From positions 1 to 64,000 of the forward strand of contig JAQGOG010000058.1 in the NCBI GenBank assembly GCA_028293765.1: 64,000 nucleotides of DNA, given 5' to 3'. The stretch's first letter is position 1. Every line of letters begins with the position of its first letter. Position numbers and translations under genes: made by a program. This DNA comes from Gammaproteobacteria bacterium. GTDB lineage: Bacteria > Pseudomonadota > Gammaproteobacteria > Steroidobacterales > Steroidobacteraceae. The notes beneath the pieces are model-generated. The model was given only the letters and a program-made list of their open reading frames with translations. It had not been told where the DNA came from and did not search any database. Of this stretch, positions 41,718 to 52,077 are shown piece by piece.

Positions 41718-43847
41718 ATGGCACAGGACGCAGGCGCTGGTGCTCGCGGCGGCAAGACCGCTCAACTCAATGATCAGACCGTGCTCCGGGGCCGGGGCGG
41801 CGAGACCCATCAGATCGCTAGCGGCGAGGTGCCCGTGCTCACGACCCAGCAAGGAGTGCCGGTCGCGGACGACCAGAATTCACTCAGAATCGGCCCGCGA
41901 GGCCCGACCACACTGGAGGACTTCCACCTGCGGGAGAAGATCTTCCATTTCGATCATGAACGCATCCCCGAGCGCGTAGTTCACGCGCGCGGCTTCGGTG
42001 CGCATGGCTACTTCGAGAACTACAAATCGCTGGCCGATGTCACGCGCGCCGACCTCTTCCAGCGAGCCGGCGAGAAGACACCCGTGTTCGTGCGGTTTTC
42101 CACAGTGGCGGGCAGCAGGGGATCGGCCGACCTCGCGCGCGACGTGCGCGGCTTTGCCGTGAAGCTTTACACGAAGCAGGGAAATTGGGATCTCGTCGGC
42201 AACAACATCCCCGTGTTCTTCATCCAGGACGCGATCAAGTTCCCCGACGTCATCCACGCGGCGAAAGCAGAGCCAGACCGAGGCTTTCCGCAAGCGCAGA
42301 CGGCGCATGACACCTTCTGGGACTTCATCTCTCTCACGCCCGAGAGCCTGCACATGGCGCTGTGGATCATGTCCGACCGCACGATCCCGCGCTCGTTGCG
42401 TTTCATGGAAGGCTTCGGCGTGCACACTTTCCGGCTCGTCGACGCGCACGACAAGTCAACCTTCGTCAAATTCCACTGGAAGCCCAAGCTCGGCATGCAA
42501 TCCGTGGTCTGGAACGAAGCCCTGAAGATCAATGGCGCCGATCCGGACTTTCACCGCCGCGATCTGTGGGATGCCATCCAGAGCGGCCGCTTCCCCGAGT
42601 GGGAGTTGGGCCTGCAGTTGTTCGACGAGGCGTTTGCCGACCAATTCGACTTCGACGTCCTCGACCCCACCAAGCTCATCCCCGAGGAGGACCTGCCCAT
42701 TCGCCGCGTCGGCCGTCTGGTGCTGGATCGCTGCGTCGACAACTTCTTCGCCGAGACGGAGCAGGTCGCGTTCTGTACGCAGAATATCGTGCCCGGTATC
42801 GACTTCAGCAACGATCCCCTGCTGCAGGGCCGCAACTTCTCCTACCTCGACACGCAGATCAAGCGCCTCGGGGGACCCAACTTCACCCATCTGCCGATCA
42901 ATGCCCCCAAGTGTCCCTTCCATACCCTGCAGCAGGATGGGCACATGGCGTTCGTGAACCCGAAAGGCCGGGCCAACTACGAGCCCAATTCGTGGGGCGG
43001 CGCGCAAGGCGGTCCGCGTGAGGCGCCGGATGTGGGATTCCATTCATTCGCTGCTGAAGAGCACGCTGTGAAGGCCCGCGTTCGCTCCGAGACATTCGCG
43101 GACCACTACAGCCAGGCCCGCCAGTTCTACATCAGCCAGACCGCGGTCGAGCAGGAGCATATCGCCGCTGCCTTCACTTTCGAGTTGAGCAAAGTGGAAA
43201 CGCCCGCCATTCGCGCGCGGCTGGTGTCGCATCTGCGCAATGTCGATGAAGCACTGGCCAAGGAGGTGGCTGCGGGCCTGCGGCTGCAGAAGTTGCCGGA
43301 ACCGGCCGAAGCCGCCAGGCCGACACGCAAGGACCTCAAGAAGTCCCCTGCGCTCAGCATTCTCCTGAATGCCAAGGACAGCTTCGAAGGCCGCAAGCTG
43401 GGCGTGCTCGTGACGGACGGTGTCGATGCGAAACTCCTGGCCGCCTTGACGAAGGCCGTCACTGAAGCCGGTGCGGTCGTAAAACTCGTGGCTCCCAATG
43501 TGGGCGGCGTAAAGGCGTCCGACGGCTCGTGGATCGAAGCCAACGAGAAGATCGACGGCGGCCCGTCCGTGGTATTCGACGCTGTTGCAGTCCTCCTGTC
43601 CGACGAAGGCGCGCAACTGCTGGCGAATGAATCGACCGCGCGGGACTTCGTGGCCGATGCGTTCGCCCACATGAAATTCATCGCCTACACGAAGGCGGCG
43701 CTCCCGTTACTGCAGAAGGCCGGCGTGGCGGCCGATCTCGACGGCGGCTGCATGGAGCTCGACAAGCCAGGTGGCGCTGCAGCTTTCATCAAGGCGTGCG
43801 GCAAGCTGCGCTTCTGGGGCCGCGCGGACAAGGTCAAACAGGTTTAG
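41718..43847 (+). CDS. katE: Catalase HPII, large-subunit clade II
   Basis: The 709-residue protein disproportionates hydrogen peroxide in the cytoplasm. Catalytic H89 is in [15 protein letters not shown], the distal Asn in [11 protein letters not shown], and the heme-ligand Tyr in [18 protein letters not shown]. The length is that of clade II enzymes, and the last 150 residues (from [15 protein letters not shown]) form the extra flavodoxin/DJ-1-like domain typical of KatE. The N-terminal extension (residues 1-55) is also normal. The start has a CGGAG site. The 3' end overlaps the convergent DUF1214 gene by 14 bases. Confidence 0.95.
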   Translation: MAQDAGAGARGGKTAQLNDQTVLRGRGGETHQIASGEVPVLTTQQGVPVADDQNSLRIGPRGPTTLEDFHLREKIFHFDHERIPERVVHARGFGAHGYFENYKSLADVTRADLFQRAGEKTPVFVRFSTVAGSRGSADLARDVRGFAVKLYTKQGNWDLVGNNIPVFFIQDAIKFPDVIHAAKAEPDRGFPQAQTAHDTFWDFISLTPESLHMALWIMSDRTIPRSLRFMEGFGVHTFRLVDAHDKSTFVKFHWKPKLGMQSVVWNEALKINGADPDFHRRDLWDAIQSGRFPEWELGLQLFDEAFADQFDFDVLDPTKLIPEEDLPIRRVGRLVLDRCVDNFFAETEQVAFCTQNIVPGIDFSNDPLLQGRNFSYLDTQIKRLGGPNFTHLPINAPKCPFHTLQQDGHMAFVNPKGRANYEPNSWGGAQGGPREAPDVGFHSFAAEEHAVKARVRSETFADHYSQARQFYISQTAVEQEHIAAAFTFELSKVETPAIRARLVSHLRNVDEALAKEVAAGLRLQKLPEPAEAARPTRKDLKKSPALSILLNAKDSFEGRKLGVLVTDGVDAKLLAALTKAVTEAGAVVKLVAPNVGGVKASDGSWIEANEKIDGGPSVVFDAVAVLLSDEGAQLLANESTARDFVADAFAHMKFIAYTKAALPLLQKAGVAADLDGGCMELDKPGGAAAFIKACGKLRFWGRADKVKQV

Positions 43848-44937
43848 GCCCCTTAAGGGTCGCCAGCTTCACCAGGCGGTATTGGAGGCTGGGCGGTTGC
43901 TGCGGGCGAGCCACCCGCAGCAACATCGTTCCGCATCGATGGCCCGCCGTGTCGAGGTAATTGCCGGCCCCGGGATCGGACGCTGCTATTACGAACGTGA
44001 CCGATCCGTCCGGGCCGTAGCGGGCCGTGCGCTTGTTCACCCCGACAGGAAAGTAACGGTAATCAAGCGATTCCAGCCAGTAATTGTTCAGTTGGAAGCT
44101 CCACAGCTCACAGTCCGGAAGGCGGGCCTCGATCATGAGCGCCTCGTCAGCGGCCACCGCCCAGTAGCCATGGAGGTAAGAGGTGTTGGGGTCGCTGCCG
44201 TCCGCGCGCAACAGCTCCGCATCCAGCGCCTGGAGCGTGTTGGGCCTGGCCTGGAAGGATTGGGCCCAATCGGCGTAAATCCGCGCCTTGCTCGTCATGA
44301 ACGTCGCGGCTGCCTTCAATCCCCAATCGAGACGCTTCGCGGACAGCGGCTTGGGTGTAGCCGGACCGTCAACGCATTCGATGTTCACGTCCGCGTGCAA
44401 TTCGCGCGAGCGGTCGAGGAATACCTGCCGCACGAGCAGCAGAGTGGAGTTCGCGGCGAGTGGCAACCAGTTACCGGGGCGTGGCTGGCGGCTCAGCCCA
44501 ATCTCGAAGGTGCCATCGGAATTTACGATGAGATCCTTGCCGTCGAGTTTGCCGGTGGATGCCATCACGCCGTCGCTCGGCCCTTTCGTGCTGAATGACA
44601 GGTAGGGCACCGTTCCTCGCGTGCCCCAGAGGCGATATTCACGGGCTCCCGTGATAGCCGTGCTCAAATAACGGATGTCCGGGCTATCCGCGCCGACCTT
44701 CGCGGTGGCATGGGGGGCGTTGAGGAATTGGGGAAAGTCGGGGTCGGTATGTTCGAGCGCCATTTCCAGCGCGATGCGAGTCAGGCGTCCGAGGTAACGC
44801 AGGCCCTCGGCGCGGTCGATTTCGCTGGCCGGCGCCTCAGGCCGCAGGATGGTCTGTCCGGCTGACTTGAGCCGGTCACAGAACAGCTCCCAGGCGCGGC
44901 CACTCATCACCCTCGTCAAAGCGTCGTCCGGGCTCAT
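43834..44937 (-). CDS. DUF1214 domain protein
   Basis: The 367-residue protein lacks a signal peptide. A DUF1214 domain fills the C-terminal part: [68 protein letters not shown], with the family's dGSv strand and the N-Y-L-D-T variant of the usual N-W-L-x-T. The middle carries [29 protein letters not shown], a second match to the same NWLP motif, so the protein may contain two related halves. Function is unknown. The neighbouring PhzF gene lies 58 bases upstream in the same direction. Confidence 0.75.
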   Translation of the reverse strand: MSPDDALTRVMSGRAWELFCDRLKSAGQTILRPEAPASEIDRAEGLRYLGRLTRIALEMALEHTDPDFPQFLNAPHATAKVGADSPDIRYLSTAITGAREYRLWGTRGTVPYLSFSTKGPSDGVMASTGKLDGKDLIVNSDGTFEIGLSRQPRPGNWLPLAANSTLLLVRQVFLDRSRELHADVNIECVDGPATPKPLSAKRLDWGLKAAATFMTSKARIYADWAQSFQARPNTLQALDAELLRADGSDPNTSYLHGYWAVAADEALMIEARLPDCELWSFQLNNYWLESLDYRYFPVGVNKRTARYGPDGSVTFVIAASDPGAGNYLDTAGHRCGTMLLRVARPQQPPSLQYRLVKLATLKGPKPV

Positions 44938-44995
44938 CCTTTACTCCCTGTTCTCATCATGGTCCCGCGCACCACCTGCGCGCGATCGCCATCGT

Positions 44996-45838
44996 TTACA
45001 GCGTGATGGTGCCGCTTCCGAGCTCGATTACATCGCCGCTGACGAGGATGTTGCGATCCGCCGCGACACGCAAGAAAAGCGTCGATGGGCGGCCGGTGCA
45101 CTCTCCTTGTGAGATCTCGAATTCGCACGGCAAGGGCCGGCCCATGGCGAGGCACCACCCGCCGAGGTTCGTGGTAGCCGACCCGGTGGCCGGGTCTTCG
45201 AGGACCGCCCCGCCTTGCGGAAAAAAGAACCGCGCCAGCAACCGTCCGGCGGCGGGGGCGAAGGCGTACGCCATATTCGCGCCCTCCTCACGCTTCAGCT
45301 GCGCCAGCATGTCGCCGTTCACCTTCGTGCGACGCACAGCAGCTTCGGACGTTAGCGGCACGACGAGTTGCTCCGTCCCCGCATTCACCCACAAGGGTCT
45401 GTCACCGATCTCGGCTTCATCGAGGCCCAGCATCGCAGCGAGCGTCGACCGCGGTTCGGACACTTCGCGCCAGCTGGGTGCGTTCGCCTGCAGTGTCCAC
45501 CGCCTGCCGGAGGCCCGGACCGGAATGATCCCGGCCTGCATTTCAAGCGTGAAGGCGTCTTTCGCGAGCCCCAGCGCGCGGCACACATGCGCCGTCCCCA
45601 GCGTCGGATGCCCGGCAAACCGCATTTCGTAATTGGGCGTGAAAATGCGCACCCGCGCGTCGGCACGCTCCGAGGGAAGAATGAACGTCGTCTCGGATAA
45701 GTTGAACTGCAAGGCCAGGGCCTGCATCCTTGCAGTATCGAGCGATGCGCCGTCCTCGAAGACGCACAGCGGATTACCGCTGAATGGATCGTCGCCTTGC
45801 GTGAATACGTTCACGATTCGGTAAGAGAGCGTCGTCAT
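44996..45838 (-). CDS. PhzF family isomerase/epimerase
   Basis: From ATG 45838 the product has 280 residues. The N-terminal FTQGDDPFSGNPLCVFEDG, the catalytic Glu in FNLSETTFI, the FAGHPTLGTAHV block and GGAVLEDPATGSATTNLGGW identify the PhzF fold, a diaminopimelate-epimerase-like duplicated barrel. The family includes the phenazine enzyme PhzF, but no other phenazine genes lie nearby, so this is an isomerase of unknown substrate. Frame extension upstream to 45970 would run into the promoter region of eutB and was not used. Confidence 0.88.
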   Translation of the reverse strand: MTTLSYRIVNVFTQGDDPFSGNPLCVFEDGASLDTARMQALALQFNLSETTFILPSERADARVRIFTPNYEMRFAGHPTLGTAHVCRALGLAKDAFTLEMQAGIIPVRASGRRWTLQANAPSWREVSEPRSTLAAMLGLDEAEIGDRPLWVNAGTEQLVVPLTSEAAVRRTKVNGDMLAQLKREEGANMAYAFAPAAGRLLARFFFPQGGAVLEDPATGSATTNLGGWCLAMGRPLPCEFEISQGECTGRPSTLFLRVAADRNILVSGDVIELGSGTITL

Positions 45839-45900
45839 GAAAGCTGCTCGTAGCGGACGGTTCGGGAGCCGAAGTTTAGCCACGCTTTGGGAAAGAAGCG

Positions 45901-47295
45901 ATGTACGCGACGACACTGGCGGGTACGCGTCACGCGTTCCCTGATCTGAAAAGCGTACTGGCCGCAGCAACGCCGCTACGCTCGGGTGACGTGCTCGCCG
46001 GCGTAAGCGCCAGTAGCATGGAGCAACGTGTCGCGGCTCGCTATGTTCTCGCCGATCTGCCGCTGACGACTTTTCTTTCCGAAGCCGTCGTCCCCTACGA
46101 AACTGACGAGATCACCCGCCTCATCATCGACACCCATGACGCGGCTGCCTTTGCGCGAGTAGCGCATCTGACGGTCGGGGGATTTCGGGAATGGCTGCTC
46201 ACCGCTGAGGCCGATGGGCAGGCGCTGGCGGAGTTGTCCTCGGGGTTACTTCCGGAGATGGTCGCGGCGGTCTCCAAGTTGATGCGCAACCAGGATCTGA
46301 TCGCCGTCGCGCGCAAGCGCCAGGTCGTGTCGGCCTTCCGCAATACCATCGGCCTGCCGGGGCGGCTCGCCGTCCGCATCCAACCCAACCATCCGACCGA
46401 TAACCCGACCGGCATAGCCGCTTCCATCCTCGATGGCCTCATGAACGGCTGCGGCGACGCCGTGATTGGCATCAATCCGGCTTCCGACAGTGTCGAGACG
46501 CAGATACTGCTGTTGCGACTCATTGACGATCTGCGCGAGCACTACGCGATTCCAACACAGAGCTGCGTGCTCGCGCACATCACGAATACGATCGCGGCTA
46601 TCGAGCGACAAGCGCCGGTGGATCTCGTCTTCCAGTCGATCGCCGGAACGCAAGCAGCGAATCGCAGTTTCGGCATCGATCTTGCCATTCTGCGCGAGGG
46701 TCGGGACGCAGCGCTGTCCTTGGCTCGCCACACCGTCGGCACGAACGTCATGTACTTCGAGACGGGGCAGGGATCGGCGCTCTCCGCGGGCGCGCACCAT
46801 GGGGTAGATCAACAGACACTCGAGACCCGCGCCTATGCCGTCGCACGTGCGTTCCAGCCTCTGCTGGTGAATTCTGTCGTGGGGTTTATCGGTCCGGAGT
46901 ACCTGTACGACGGCAAACAGATCGCCCGTGCCGCGCTGGAAGATCACTTCTGCGGCAAGCTGCTGGGACTCCCGATGGGGGTCGACGTCTGCTACACCAA
47001 CCACGCCGAAGCGGACCAGGATGACATGGACTCGATCCTCACGCTTCTCGGTGTGGCGGGCGTGAATTTCGTCATGGGCGTACCGGGAGCGGACGATGTC
47101 ATGTTGAACTACCAGAGCACCAGTTACCACGACGCCCTGTATGTACGCGACGTGCTGGAGTTGCATCCGGCACCGGAATTCGAGGACTGGTTGATGAAGC
47201 TTGGAATTCTGGATGCCGCCGGCCGACTCCGGGACCCGCTCCTCGCGAGCGACGCGTCCGAACGGCTACTGAGCTATCGTGGAGCGGCGCGGTGA
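45901..47295 (+). CDS. eutB: Ethanolamine ammonia-lyase large subunit
   Basis: The 464-residue product matches EutB, the catalytic subunit of the adenosylcobalamin-dependent lyase that converts ethanolamine to acetaldehyde and ammonia. Recognisable blocks are MEQRVAARYVLADLPLTTFLSE, RIQPNHPTDNPTGIAASILDGLMNGCGDAVIGINPASD, FETGQGSALSAGAHHGVDQQTLE and PLGVDVCYTNHAEADQDDMD-like LPMGVDVCYTNHAEADQDD. The length agrees with E. coli EutB (453). It overlaps eutC by four bases. No microcompartment, reactivase (EutA) or transporter genes lie in the window, so this is the simple non-compartment form. Confidence 0.95.
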   Translation: MYATTLAGTRHAFPDLKSVLAAATPLRSGDVLAGVSASSMEQRVAARYVLADLPLTTFLSEAVVPYETDEITRLIIDTHDAAAFARVAHLTVGGFREWLLTAEADGQALAELSSGLLPEMVAAVSKLMRNQDLIAVARKRQVVSAFRNTIGLPGRLAVRIQPNHPTDNPTGIAASILDGLMNGCGDAVIGINPASDSVETQILLLRLIDDLREHYAIPTQSCVLAHITNTIAAIERQAPVDLVFQSIAGTQAANRSFGIDLAILREGRDAALSLARHTVGTNVMYFETGQGSALSAGAHHGVDQQTLETRAYAVARAFQPLLVNSVVGFIGPEYLYDGKQIARAALEDHFCGKLLGLPMGVDVCYTNHAEADQDDMDSILTLLGVAGVNFVMGVPGADDVMLNYQSTSYHDALYVRDVLELHPAPEFEDWLMKLGILDAAGRLRDPLLASDASERLLSYRGAAR

Positions 47296-48044
47296 CGGAC
47301 TCCGCGAGCAAGCCCCCGGCAGTCGATCCGTGGCGGCGCTTGCGGAGCGCGACTCCGGCGCGCATCGGCCTCGGCCGCTGCGGCCCCGGCCTCCCGACCC
47401 GCGCCCTCCTCGAATTCCAGTTGGCGCACGCGCGCGCCCGCGATGCCGTACATGAGGCATTCGATCCCGGCAGAATCGTGGCGGGATTGAATGACCGCCA
47501 GACCCGCGTCGTCAGCAGCTGTGCGCCAGACCGGCAGACCTACCTGCAGCGCCCCGATCTCGGCCGGCGACTGAAGGAAGCCGATGCCGGACTGCTGACT
47601 CCCCGCGATTACGAGGTGGCATTCGTCGTGGCCGACGGCTTGTCCTCACCGGCGGTCCATGCGCACGCCGTTCCAATGCTGCGCGCGACCTTCGACAGGA
47701 TCGGTGACTGGCGGGTGGCTCCGATCGTCATCGCCTGCCAGGCCCGGGTCGCCCTGGGCGACGCCATCGGGGCACTTCTGGGAGTGGAGCTCGTCGCCGT
47801 CCTGATTGGCGAGCGCCCCGGTCTGAGCGCGCCGGACAGCCTGGGGGTTTATGTCACCTGGAATCCACGCCCGGGGCGGCAGGACAGCGAGAGAAACTGT
47901 ATTTCCAACATTCGCCCCGCTACCGGGCTCACCTGCGAGTTGGCGGCCAGCCGGCTGGCCTGGCTGATGAACGCCGCCCGCCGGCAACGGCTGACCGGCG
48001 TCAGCCTGAAGGATTCCTCCTCCTTACCGGCTCTTCAGGAGTGA
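47292..48044 (+). CDS. eutC: Ethanolamine ammonia-lyase small subunit
   Basis: The GTG start overlaps the eutB stop as GTGA, typical of coupled subunits. The 250-residue protein carries the EutC blocks ARIGLGRCGPGLPTRALLEFQLAHARARDAVH, YLQRPDLGRRL, DVAFVVADGLS-like YEVAFVVADGLS and VLIGERPGLSAPDSLGVYVTW, and the Cys in RNCISNIRP conserved near the cobalamin. It forms the dodecameric lyase with EutB. At 250 residues it lacks the N-terminal extension of the enteric protein (295). Confidence 0.95.
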   Translation: MTDSASKPPAVDPWRRLRSATPARIGLGRCGPGLPTRALLEFQLAHARARDAVHEAFDPGRIVAGLNDRQTRVVSSCAPDRQTYLQRPDLGRRLKEADAGLLTPRDYEVAFVVADGLSSPAVHAHAVPMLRATFDRIGDWRVAPIVIACQARVALGDAIGALLGVELVAVLIGERPGLSAPDSLGVYVTWNPRPGRQDSERNCISNIRPATGLTCELAASRLAWLMNAARRQRLTGVSLKDSSSLPALQE

Positions 48045-48097
48045 TTCTTGCGTATAGCAGCTGACGGTGCGTTGTGCACTCAATGGGGGAGGCTCAA

Positions 48098-48364
48098 ATG
48101 TCCTTAATTGCCTGGATCGTTCTCGGCCTCATCGCGGGATTCATCGCGAGCAAGATCGTCAACAAAGCAGGGGAAGGCGCGCTGCTGGACATCATCCTCG
48201 GTGTCATCGGCGCGGTCGTCGGCGGATGGCTGTTCCATACGTTTGGCATGCCCGGTGTCACCGGACTGAACATCTATAGCATGCTGGTAGCAGTCGTCGG
48301 CGCCGTAGTCGTACTGGTGCTGTACCACGCGGTCGCCGGCAGGTCGTCGACAGGACCTCTGTAG
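48098..48364 (+). CDS. GlsB/YeaQ/YmgE family membrane protein
   Basis: From ATG 48098 (GGGGGAGG site) the 88-residue product shows the family pattern: IAWIVLGLIAGFIASKIV, GxxxDIILGVIGAVVGGWLF and a third helix MLVAVVGAVVVLVLYHAV. These small inner-membrane proteins are often induced by envelope or acid stress; their molecular function is not settled. A second in-frame ATG 8 codons upstream lacks a site. It follows eutC by 53 bases and may have its own promoter. Confidence 0.88.
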   Translation: MSLIAWIVLGLIAGFIASKIVNKAGEGALLDIILGVIGAVVGGWLFHTFGMPGVTGLNIYSMLVAVVGAVVVLVLYHAVAGRSSTGPL

Positions 48365-48379
48365 CAATCGACCGATGGC

Positions 48380-48473
48380 GGTGGACGCCAGTGAGTCGCC
48401 GGGAAGCGGCGCTGACGTCCACCTGATCCCCGCTGACGACTGCCCGCGGAGTGCCTATGGTATCGTTACCATA
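48380..48473. other. Two inverted repeats between convergent genes
   Basis: A long imperfect stem (GGTGGACG 48380-48387 with CGTCCACC 48416-48423, extended by CCAG/CTG and an inner CGCCG/CGGCG stem) is followed by a perfect 7-bp stem (TATGGTA 48456-48462, loop TCGT, TACCATA 48467-48473). Both lie between the GlsB-like gene and the S9 peptidase gene, converging from either side. Neither has a T tract, so they may be factor-dependent end signals or operator-like sites. Confidence 0.45.
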
Positions 48474-48488
48474 CACTGCAGATGGCGG

Positions 48489-50387
48489 CTATTTGAGATA
48501 GCGATCGAACCAACCGATCAGCCGGCGGTTCAGGTCTTCCACGTTCTCCGGCTTACGGAGGCGATGACCTTCGTCGGCGTAGATGACGAGTGAGGTCGGC
48601 ACACCGACCGCGCGCAGGCCATGCCAGAACTCGCGCGTCTGCTCCGTCGGGGTCTCGACGTCACGCTCACCAACGTACAGAAATGTCGGCGTGCGCACGG
48701 CCTTGATAGACCGGATCGGCGATAACCGGTCGTAGATTTCCGGGTCATCGTAGGCCGACGCGCCGAAGTAGGGAATCATCCACTGATCGATTCCGTTCTG
48801 GCCGTAGTAGGCCGTCCAATCGCCGAGCCCGGCACCCGCCGCCGCGGCCTTGAAGCGTTGCGAATGGGTCACGACCCACATCGTCATGAAGCCGCCATAG
48901 CTGCGGCCATAAATGCCGAGCCGCGTGGAATCGATCGGCGCCGCTTTTTGAACAGCATCGACGCCCGCGAGGATGTCCCGCAGATCGCCACCGCCGAAAT
49001 CCCTCACGTTTGCGCGGGTGAACGCCGCGCCCTGACCAAAGCTGCCGCGGGGATTGGGCTGAAAGACGTAGTAGCCATTGCGCAGCCATCCGGCCGTGCT
49101 GTCGTCCCACACGAAGTGCGGCGTCACTACGGCCGCCGGGCCGCCGTGTACAACGACGATCAGCGGATATGTCTTGTTCGGCTGCGCGTCCAGCGGTGCG
49201 AGCAGCCACCCCTGCACCGAGAGGCCCTCGCTTTTCCAGTTGATGTCGCGCGCAACGGTCGCGGGCTTCAGGTCGTCGTTGTCATGCGTAATCGGCTTCG
49301 CCTCGCCCAACGGGCCGTATTCGATGCGTGATGCGTGATCGAATGCTTCCGAAACGTAGGCGGCACGCCGGCCTGTCCTATCCAGTGCGATTCCCCCGTC
49401 ACCCGCTTCGAGCGTGGCCGGTTGCAACCGCACGTTCGTCACCTGTGCGCTGGCGGGGTCGACAACGGCGGTACCGGCTTCGCCACCGACCACGACGGCC
49501 GCGACGAGACGGGTGCCTCGCCATGCAATTGACGTGAAACTGCCTTTGAACCCCGGAGTGATGTCGACCGGCTCCCCGCCGCCAACATCGACGGTATAAA
49601 TATCTCCGCCGACGGAACCGAAGTCGCTCATGAGGCCGCCGATGAAGGCTACCTTGCGTCCGTCGGGAGAGGTGCGCGGATAGTTCATCTGCATCACCGG
49701 CGCGGCGATCACCCGGGCGGTACCCTCCAGGGCGAACGCGTGGAGCTTCGCGACCCACCAGTTGTTATCGCCGTTACCCTGAGCCGCCGTAGCCACGAAT
49801 CCACGACGATCGGGCGTCCAATCATACTCGTAGACGAACGTGTGGTCGGGGGACACAAACTTCAGCTCCCCACCGGCCGCATCGACGGTGGCAATCCGCT
49901 GTGAGTCGTCGTTCTCCCCGATTTCGCCGACCTGACGCGCTCCGGCTTCGCGTGCGCCGGTTTCCTTTCGTGCGCCCGCCGTCGCGAGCACCGCAATCGT
50001 TCGCCCGTCCGGCGACCAGCGTGGGGATGCGAAGAGACCATGTAACTCAGTGAGCTTGCGTGTCGTGCCGGCCGTGGTGACGTAAAGGGTCGCGACACCG
50101 CTGGCACTTGCCACGAAGGCGAGATTCTTGCCGTCGGGAGACCAGGCCGGTCCGGTATACCGACACGCTGCGCAGGGATCCAGCCGGGCGCGAATCCCGC
50201 CATTGGCGTCGCGAATCACAACCGCCCCGTGTCCCTCGGTGGTCTCATTGGCCTGGCGAATAGACTCGACGCTCGCGATCTGCTTTGCATCCGAACGCAG
50301 GCTCAACGCCTCATACCGATGCTGGACCTCAGGCGACGTGGTGGACAGAGACGCCAGCGCGATCGCGGGCAAGAGGAATGCGAACAT
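48489..50387 (-). CDS. Exported S9 family prolyl oligopeptidase-like peptidase
   Basis: The 632-residue protein has a short signal peptide (MFAFLLPAIALASLS). A seven-bladed TolB/WD40-like propeller follows (about 30-370; repeated SPDGK and SPDGR motifs), and then a catalytic alpha/beta-hydrolase domain. The nucleophile lies in GIYGRSYGGFMTMW, the oxyanion region in VVVHGGPAAV, the Asp in LYVGERDVETPTEQ and the His near YADEGHRLRKPENV. It matches acylaminoacyl- or dipeptidyl-peptidases that trim short peptides in the periplasm. The ATG has a GGAG site. It is divergent from glpK across 147 bases. Confidence 0.9.
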   Translation of the reverse strand: MFAFLLPAIALASLSTTSPEVQHRYEALSLRSDAKQIASVESIRQANETTEGHGAVVIRDANGGIRARLDPCAACRYTGPAWSPDGKNLAFVASASGVATLYVTTAGTTRKLTELHGLFASPRWSPDGRTIAVLATAGARKETGAREAGARQVGEIGENDDSQRIATVDAAGGELKFVSPDHTFVYEYDWTPDRRGFVATAAQGNGDNNWWVAKLHAFALEGTARVIAAPVMQMNYPRTSPDGRKVAFIGGLMSDFGSVGGDIYTVDVGGGEPVDITPGFKGSFTSIAWRGTRLVAAVVVGGEAGTAVVDPASAQVTNVRLQPATLEAGDGGIALDRTGRRAAYVSEAFDHASRIEYGPLGEAKPITHDNDDLKPATVARDINWKSEGLSVQGWLLAPLDAQPNKTYPLIVVVHGGPAAVVTPHFVWDDSTAGWLRNGYYVFQPNPRGSFGQGAAFTRANVRDFGGGDLRDILAGVDAVQKAAPIDSTRLGIYGRSYGGFMTMWVVTHSQRFKAAAAGAGLGDWTAYYGQNGIDQWMIPYFGASAYDDPEIYDRLSPIRSIKAVRTPTFLYVGERDVETPTEQTREFWHGLRAVGVPTSLVIYADEGHRLRKPENVEDLNRRLIGWFDRYLK

Positions 50388-50534
50388 CGAGTTCTCCGGC
50401 GCGACGTCCCGCGCTCAAGGGCGATGGGCTAGCTTAACAATGCTGTATCGCAAATACCTCAGCACAGCGCGGCTCGCAATTGACCCGCTCTGATATAAGA
50501 CCTAAGTTGGCCCTCCCCGGTAGCGGAGAACGGT

Positions 50535-52034
50535 ATGGGCGGCTCGAAGACGGCTGAGGGAGTCCTACTGTCCATCGACCAAGGCACGAGCTCGAGTCGC
50601 GCCATCGCATTTTCCACGGCGGGCGCCGTCGTTGCGATGGAGCAGCAGGCGTTCGAGCAACTCTATCCCGCATCGGGCTGGGTAGAGCACGACGCCGAGG
50701 TGATCTGGGCGACGGTGATCTCTACCGCGCGCGCGGTCATGAAGCGCCTGCGCGAGAAAAAGCGGCCCATCATCGCGATCGGACTCACGAACCAACGTGA
50801 GACAACCGTCGTCTGGGACCGCCGGACCGGGGTACCGCTATACAACGCGATCGTCTGGCAGGACCGTCGCACGGCCGAGCGCTGCAGAAAGCTGGCCGAC
50901 GATGGTCATGAGCGCGAGGTAACGGAGAAGACCGGTCTGCGGCTCGACCCTTATTTCTCTGCAACCAAGCTGGCCTGGATACTGGACCGCGTGCCCGGTG
51001 CTCGGGACGCCGCGAAGGCGGGTCATATCGCCTTCGGCACCGTCGACAGCTTTCTCATCTGGCGACTCACTCGCGGGCGCCTGCATGTCACCGACGTGAC
51101 CAACGCGAGCCGCACCGCGCTTTTCGACATCCGCAACGGCTGTTGGGATGAGGCGCTGTGCAGCCTTTTCGACGTGCCGATGAGCAGTCTGCCCGAGGTT
51201 CGTGATAGCGCCGGCGATTTCGGCGTCACCGACACGGCCATTCTGGGCGAGGCGCTGCCCATTCGTGGTGTGGCCGGAGATCAGCAGGCGGCGCTCATCG
51301 GCCAAGCCTGCTTCGAGGAAGGTGATCTCAAGAGTACGTACGGTACGGGCGCCTTCATGGTCCTCAATACGGGCCGGCACCTGGTGCGATCGGCAAATCG
51401 CCTGCTGAGTACCATTGCCTATCAACTCGATGGCAAAGTCACGTACGCGCTCGAGGGTTCGATCATGTCGGCGGGCGCGACGATCCAGTGGCTGAGAGAC
51501 GGCTTGGCGTTGGTATCACGCGCCCCGGAAGTCGAAGCCCTGGCGAGCTCGGTGCCCGATGCGGGTGGCGTCTACCTGGTGCCGGCATTCACCGGATTGG
51601 GTGCGCCCTACTGGGATCCCGATGCCCGCGGCGCCATCATCGGACTCAGCCGCGCCACTGGCCGCGGCGAAATCGCACGCGCTGGGCTGGATAGCGTTGC
51701 CTACCAGACTCGCGATCTACTGGATGCGATGGCGGCGGATGAGATCCGCCCGGCAATGCTGAAAGTCGACGGCGGCATGGCGCAGAACGGACTATTCCTG
51801 CAAAGGCTCGCCGATATCCTGAATCTCCCCATCCTGCGCCCCAAGATGGCCGAGTCGACGGCGTTTGGCGCGGCATGCCTGGCCGGGTTGGGATGCGGCG
51901 TGTTCCACTCACTGGACGATATCGCCCGCTTGTGGGAGGCAGATGCGCGCTGCGAACCTCGAATGGACGCAGCGACACGCGAGCGTGAGCTTGCTGGCTG
52001 GCGGGACGCGGTGCAGAGAGTGCGCACCTGTTGA
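50535..52034 (+). CDS. glpK: Glycerol kinase
   Basis: The 499-residue protein of the FGGY family phosphorylates glycerol to glycerol 3-phosphate. Landmarks are LLSIDQGTSSSRAIAF (phosphate 1 motif), LTNQRETTVVWDRRTGVPLYNAIVWQDRR, FGTVDSFLIWRLT, YGTGAFMVLNTG and GAFTGLGAPYW-like PAFTGLGAPYWDPDARG. The length agrees with E. coli GlpK (502). The ATG has a GGAG site. A shattered glpD fragment lies directly downstream on the other strand, and sulfoquinovosidase, which can release glycerol from sulfoquinovosylglycerol, is encoded 2.5 kb away, so glycerol salvage may be its local purpose. Confidence 0.95.
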   Translation: MGGSKTAEGVLLSIDQGTSSSRAIAFSTAGAVVAMEQQAFEQLYPASGWVEHDAEVIWATVISTARAVMKRLREKKRPIIAIGLTNQRETTVVWDRRTGVPLYNAIVWQDRRTAERCRKLADDGHEREVTEKTGLRLDPYFSATKLAWILDRVPGARDAAKAGHIAFGTVDSFLIWRLTRGRLHVTDVTNASRTALFDIRNGCWDEALCSLFDVPMSSLPEVRDSAGDFGVTDTAILGEALPIRGVAGDQQAALIGQACFEEGDLKSTYGTGAFMVLNTGRHLVRSANRLLSTIAYQLDGKVTYALEGSIMSAGATIQWLRDGLALVSRAPEVEALASSVPDAGGVYLVPAFTGLGAPYWDPDARGAIIGLSRATGRGEIARAGLDSVAYQTRDLLDAMAADEIRPAMLKVDGGMAQNGLFLQRLADILNLPILRPKMAESTAFGAACLAGLGCGVFHSLDDIARLWEADARCEPRMDAATRERELAGWRDAVQRVRTC

Positions 52035-52077
52035 GCGTTGCCCGAATTGATACGTCTCGTTTTCATGTGCGATGACT

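Noticed and set aside
44996-45838. Phenazine biosynthesis
   Set aside because: A PhzF-fold gene alone is not evidence of phenazine production; no other phz genes are present.
45901-48364. Ethanolamine microcompartment
   Set aside because: Only eutB and eutC are present; no shell proteins, EutA, EutE or EutG-like genes lie nearby.
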